DNA of 64,000 bases, taken from Cunninghamia lanceolata (lineage: Eukaryota > Streptophyta > Pinopsida > Cupressales > Cupressaceae). Positions 59,860 through 64,000 of the stretch are shown one piece after another. The position numbers and the translations under genes are program-made. The DNA is taken from positions 13,134,001 through 13,198,000 of the forward strand of contig BSBN01001965.1 of assembly GCA_027924645.1 (NCBI GenBank). Direction: 5' to 3'. The notes under the pieces were generated by a model. That model saw only the letters and a program-made list of their open reading frames with translations, was not told the origin of the DNA and searched no databases. The number at the start of each line of letters is the position of its first letter. Within the stretch, counting starts at the first letter, position 1.

Positions 59860-60310
59860 TGGGTCTAGCTTTGAATTCTACTTTAGTTATACCTGCCAAT
59901 GTGATGTCATCCCTTTTTAGAGCTATGTTTGCCAGGAAGTCTGCCATTATATTCTTAGATATGTCTACACAATTTATGGAGAACACATCAAATAGTTCAA
60001 TATCATCCCAGACAACATTCCTATACTATTTTAACCTCTTATTTTTTGATGAATACTTATTCCTGACTTGAGAGATGATCAATTCTGAATCCCCATATAC
60101 AACAAGAAGTTTTATCTTATGTTTTATAGCAGTGTTTAGGCCTATAAGCAACACCTCATACTCTACTATGTTATTGGTGAATTCAAATGCCAACAATAAT
60201 GAATATTTGAAAGTCTTACCAGTTGGTAAAATGAACAACACCCCTGCTCCATTGCCACTTTTGTCCCAAGCACCATCAAAGTACATTCTCCAAACACCAT
60301 GTTTATCAAG
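59860..60310 (-). pseudogene. Second RNase H domain, upstream of reverse transcriptase
   Basis: Within 60026-60508, continued past a TAG at about 60025: RMYFDGAWDKSGNGAG (first Asp), TNNIVEYEVLLIGL (Glu), LLVVYGDSELIISQV (second Asp), and after the stop VVWDDIELFD and NIMADFLANIAL (final Asp). This D-E-D-D set and word order mark the archaeal/plant-type RNase H found in Tat elements. Here it lies between protease (60563-60883) and reverse transcriptase (59487). It would degrade RNA in RNA-DNA hybrids during reverse transcription. Confidence 0.8.
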
Positions 60311-60562
60311 TTGGGCTTCTTTATTTATTTTACTAGTATTTTCTAGTTCTGGGTAGGATTTCTCAATTCTAAATGTCCCAATGTCTATATCACAGAAGCA
60401 ATTCATTTGGCTTGGGTCAATACATTCTATAATGTTCTCATACCTTGGCTCTCTGTATATTTTGACCTCTTTACCATTTACTAGTATGGTTGCATATGAT
60501 AGATCCAACTAGACATTCCCTCCTACTGCTGCAGTCCATAGTTTGGATAATAGCATCTCATA

Positions 60563-60883
60563 TTAAGGTGGAGTGTCTATTACAGTAATATTAGTTATGT
60601 AGGTAGCTTTAGGGCATGAAGCTATTTTTAGTTCCACATCCTTCATTACCCCAAAAATAGGGATAGATCTATTATCCATGGCATAACATTTACCATATGT
60701 TGTATTGACCCATAAACCCAACTCTTTCATGACAACAATTGACATAATATTTATTGCTTCCTTGGAATCAATCATATAGTTTCTTACTATTTTGTTCTTT
60801 ATCAATAATGTTATATAAAATGGGTCTACTTGGGCTAGGTTCTTTATCATGGAATTACCAAGATAGATTTCAGGGGCATTCAC
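60563..60883 (-). pseudogene. Gypsy aspartic protease
   Basis: MNAPEIYLGNSMIKN, then RNYMIDSKEAINIM, the active-site word with Asp-Ser kept but lysine in the glycine position, and ELKIASCPKATYITNITVID. Length fits a retroviral-type protease. It precedes the second RNase H. Confidence 0.75.
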
Positions 60884-61165
60884 AACTTCCTGTCCAAGAT
60901 TATTTACCTTTTCATTTGTTCTAGCTTTGTTTCTATTCTAATGTGGTATGCCAAAAATTAACTTGAGGGAACTATCCCTATACTCATCAATTCTCATCAT
61001 CTCCATTAATGGTAGTGATATTTTGATTTGGGACAATGTTTGAGTTATATCAAATGAAGGAGTAGCAATAACCTATTCTAATTTGGGACCTTTTTCTTTA
61101 GTTTTCTTATTCTTGTCTTTGACCTTATTTTGTTCAATTTTGGGTGATTTCTTGGGTGTAACTTT

Positions 61166-61600
61166 CTAGTTTTCTTCTTTCTTGTGATCACCCACAGTCC
61201 CTTTCTTATGATCTATTTCTTTGATGAACATACCTCTAGGTGTTCCTTGGTCTACATTCACACTCCTATTCTTCAAGTTATAATTACTTCTAGCTTGAGC
61301 CACAACATCAACTGTAAGGGATTTCTTTTCTTCCTCAGTGGGTGTTCTCAATTTGAAGTGTGGGGAAGCATGTGGTATAGGGGTGGTTCCTTCATAGTCA
61401 TCTTCTTGATTACAAAAAACTTCTTGTTCACCCATGTTACTATTGTATCTTTGATTATTCACGTCATACTCAAACCCATCTTCATCAGATGAATAATCGT
61501 CATCAATTGAGTGAGGTTTCAATCCAACCATATTTATAGTATGTTCATCTCTATTTTGATCATAGGGTATTTCATTTTCCTGCAATGATTTGTCTACCAC
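61166..61600 (-). pseudogene. Gypsy gag-pol linker, acidic
   Basis: A 144-codon block with acidic words (SIDDDYSSDEDGFEYD) and FKLRTPTEEEKKSLTVDVVAQARSNYNL. No enzyme motif. It lies between gag zinc-like residues and protease. Confidence 0.65.
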
Positions 61601-61625
61601 ACAATATTCTGATAAGTGAGGAAGA

Positions 61626-63281
61626 TTACATGCAGTACACCATGGAGTGATGTTTGCTACATTTGTCCCATTTTTTTAAGGGATCAAGAGTTTCTTTGTA
61701 ATTACTCTTTTGCCTATTGTCCAGAGGCCTTCCATCTTTCCAATTTGTGTTATAAGGAATATCATGAAATCTAGGCCTTTCATTCTTATAATAATTTACT
61801 GGCTTTGTTTGATTGTTATTTGCATTGGGTAGGATTTTTGGATTATCTCTTTTGCCAAGCTTCCCAGCTACTCTCCTATTGTTTTCAATACTAATGGCTA
61901 CCTTCTGGGCTTCTTCCAATGCCATAGGAGCTTTGTTATTGAGCTCATATCTAGTTTTAGGATCAAAAGCATTTAAGTACAAAGCCAAGGCCATACGATC
62001 TAGATGCTTTAGTTCTAATGGGATCTCATGATAAATCTTCAAAAATCTTTAGTTGAAATCCATCACGGATTCATTATAATTCTTCTAGATACTTGTCACT
62101 TCATGGACAACAAAATTTGGATCAAACTGGCTTCCATACTATTCTTTAAATTGGTCTTTGAAATCTTCATAGGAACAAATTGATGCATCAGGAAAATTCT
62201 TCAACCACTCCCTAACATCTTCAATGAGGGATAACATGAATAATTTCATATAAACATCTTCATATTGCACTTCAAAATTATCCATGACTGTTTCAAAACT
62301 ACTAATGTGCTCTTTCGCAAAGATGACATTGTTGCTAACAAATTTTGGGAGAGCGTTCCTTAGATCATTATCAATAGGGTCAGAGCATACTTGATATCTA
62401 GAGAAGTCAAGCTACCTGTATCTGTTAAATTTAAGAGGTCCTTGGAATTGCTGAGTTGGTTGATATTGATTATGGGAATTATGATGTTGTACATTAGGAC
62501 GTGGGTTCACATTTTGATTTTGAGGTGGAATATGCCTATGGCTAGGGGGCGGATAAGGGTTAAGTATATGATGAGATACATTATGAGTGTTTGATGGTCT
62601 TGTATTTTGGGATTTTGCTGGACATGGCTTCCATGAGGTATCTGTGAACTACTAGCATTTTGATGTGACTTTTGTTGGGTGCTTGTTAGAGCATACCCTC
62701 CTTGCTTATGAGGGGGTACATACTTTGAGCTAGTCGCTTTAGTTCTATTCTTTATTTGTTGTAGTTATTGTTTTGAACCGTTCTTCTTCCTCTTTCAACT
62801 TGGCTAGCTCAAGTTCCTCTTGTAATTTGAGTAAATCCTACTGCATTTCATCCTTATTCCTCATGTCTTTTGGTGGACTATTATGAATTTGTATAGAGGT
62901 TGTCTGATCTATGAATTCTCATTGAGTTTCTTCACCCTATTGTAATGAGATCTTGTAATCATATTCTGCCTAACTTTGTTCTATTTCCCTCATAATCTAG
63001 GCCTCATATTCAAGTTTTTTCTGAGGGTCAGGTCTGTATTGGTCTAGGATATCATCATATCCATTATGATCATGATAACTTTTGGATTGAAATTCATTTG
63101 ACTCATGTAAGTGAGTGAAGATATTATGAGTTATAATTGGTTGTTCTAAGGTATTTTCTTGGGTGTTTTGGTTATTAGTATATTGAGATTGACATGATAT
63201 CCCATTTTTCTTGATAGGGGCTTTTAAAGGTGGGGATGATTGCAATTTTTTACCATTAGTTTTAGATCTCCTGCCATTCAT
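61626..63281 (-). pseudogene. Gypsy gag
   Basis: ATG at 63281 (NGRRSKTNGKKLQSSPPLK), then a glutamine/proline-rich stretch (62500-62900), the retrotransposon gag domain (about 62050-62420; words like KNYNES near 62075) and 61626-62042 with IPLELKHLDRMALALYLNAF and a C/H-rich end (KWDKCSKHHSMVYC). Shifts lie near 62045, 62600 and 62770. Confidence 0.8.
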
Positions 63282-63454
63282 GTTAAGGGATTATGACACT
63301 CCAAGACATAAAATGATTTGTAGTTTGTATAGAGTTGCCACCTCACTTAAGAGAACTAATTAATCTTCTGGGTTTTCTTTTGACCAGTAGAGTTATGCCT
63401 TTTAGTTTTTTGACTCTAATTTTATGGTCTTCTACAAGGTTTCTTTTTGTGTTG

Positions 63455-63473
63455 TCCCCAGTAGAGTCACCAA
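63455..63473 (-). promoter_or_regulatory. Gypsy primer-binding site, right copy
   Basis: On the minus strand TTGGTGACTCTACTGGGGA, Tat-lineage type, four bases from the LTR edge at 63477. Confidence 0.8.
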
Positions 63474-63476
63474 TTT

Positions 63477-64000
63477 TGTTAGGTCACAAAACAGAGGTTG
63501 TTAACCCTAAGAGGTTGCCAAGCTCTCTTGATGTTTTTGGGTAATGACATGGGATAGGTATGGCTAGGACCTCCTTCACTTCAGGCTCTACCAAACCTAG
63601 GTGGGTATACCTTAATGATTAGTGTAGACTCGATTGACCTTCACAATGGCAAATGAGTGTGAAGTAGATGTAAGGTTTGGAAGTATTTCTAAAGATAATG
63701 TTTGCAAATATGAGTAAGGTATAAAAATTGCTAATAAATAAGACCAGTGCTTTATCTATTGGGCAATGAGTCAAGATTTACTGGTATGTGGACCTCTAGA
63801 TTTGACTTAACTCAAATTGTTAGGTACTTGTGTAAATCTGTATCTTGTATAGATGTGCAAGAATGTTGAGATGCAGGATTCTTCTTATCAGATCCCAATG
63901 ATATTTTCCCAAATTGCTATGATGAGGAGAAAGGATTTTAATTCTAACATGAAGGAAACCAACTAAGATGACTTGTCCAAAGGATTTTAACCCTAGGCAG
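63477..64000 (-). repeat. Gypsy 5' LTR, cut by the window end
   Basis: The edge TGTTAGGTCAC matches 51250 onward at the same offsets to the last base of the window. Confidence 0.8.

Larger units (their letters stand above)
52350..64000 (-). mobile_element. Tat-like Ty3/gypsy element, large, one LTR running off the window
   Basis: Minus-strand order: LTR (from 63477 rightwards), primer site (63455-63473), gag, acidic region, protease, a second RNase H, reverse transcriptase, Gypsy RNase H, integrase, a spacer, a long extra frame, purine tract, LTR (51250-52349). The internal region is about 11 kb, in the size range of Tat/Ogre elements. All frames have stops or shifts. Confidence 0.8.

Overview
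This is plant nuclear DNA from a large, repeat-rich genome. The evidence is nested Ty1/copia and Ty3/gypsy LTR retrotransposons with plant-type tRNA-Met and Tat-type primer sites, an L1-type LINE, pieces of NLR (LRR) resistance-like genes, and a probable sieve-element-occlusion (SEO) family gene. A conifer-like genome would fit the old, decayed nested elements and the NLR style, but this is a guess. No window-spanning intact host gene was found. Almost all coding potential belongs to mobile elements.

Layout. 1-1015: remnant of a zinc-finger/hAT-related gene with four 51-bp in-frame repeats (+). 1018-13870: decayed Copia element A (-). It is split by a non-autonomous LTR element (2986-7259, TSD CATTT) and, in its 5' LTR, by Copia B (8315-13319, 469-bp LTRs, TSD AGAGA). 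13880-15668: NLR C-terminal fragment and flank, then the tail of the SEO-like gene. 15674-22791: Copia C (+), the best preserved element (TSD AATTT, LTRs about 98% alike by eye, one 1386-codon frame broken by only three stops). It sits inside the last exon of the SEO-like gene, which resumes at 22797-24554 (-). 24844-25540: second NLR C-terminal fragment. 25576-25712: MITE-like inverted repeat. 26470-32400: L1-type LINE (-). 32440-34480: a third NLR locus fragment with tandem duplications. 35389-49547: a four-deep nest, with a solo LTR inside Copia F inside Copia E inside Copia D. 49547-64000: Tat-like Gypsy sequence (-) arranged as partial gag / LTR / 11-kb internal region / LTR, the last LTR running off the window.

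Two observations stand out. First, Copia C, E and F share an LTR leader, downstream of the TATA box, carrying a tandem series of tiny hairpins. Stem bases change in compensating pairs while the loop stays AGTGN, inside a larger conserved stem. This looks like a selected RNA structure. Second, the Gypsy element has a complete second RNase H domain (D-E-D-D residues visible) between protease and reverse transcriptase, not next to integrase, plus a roughly 1060-codon uncharacterised frame after integrase.

Most element frames are dead, often through glutamine codons turned into stops (CAA/CAG to TAA/TAG), as expected from deamination of methylated cytosines. Boundaries with a target-site duplication are firm. 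Those of Copia A, the LINE, the NLR fragments and the Gypsy LTR right end are approximate.
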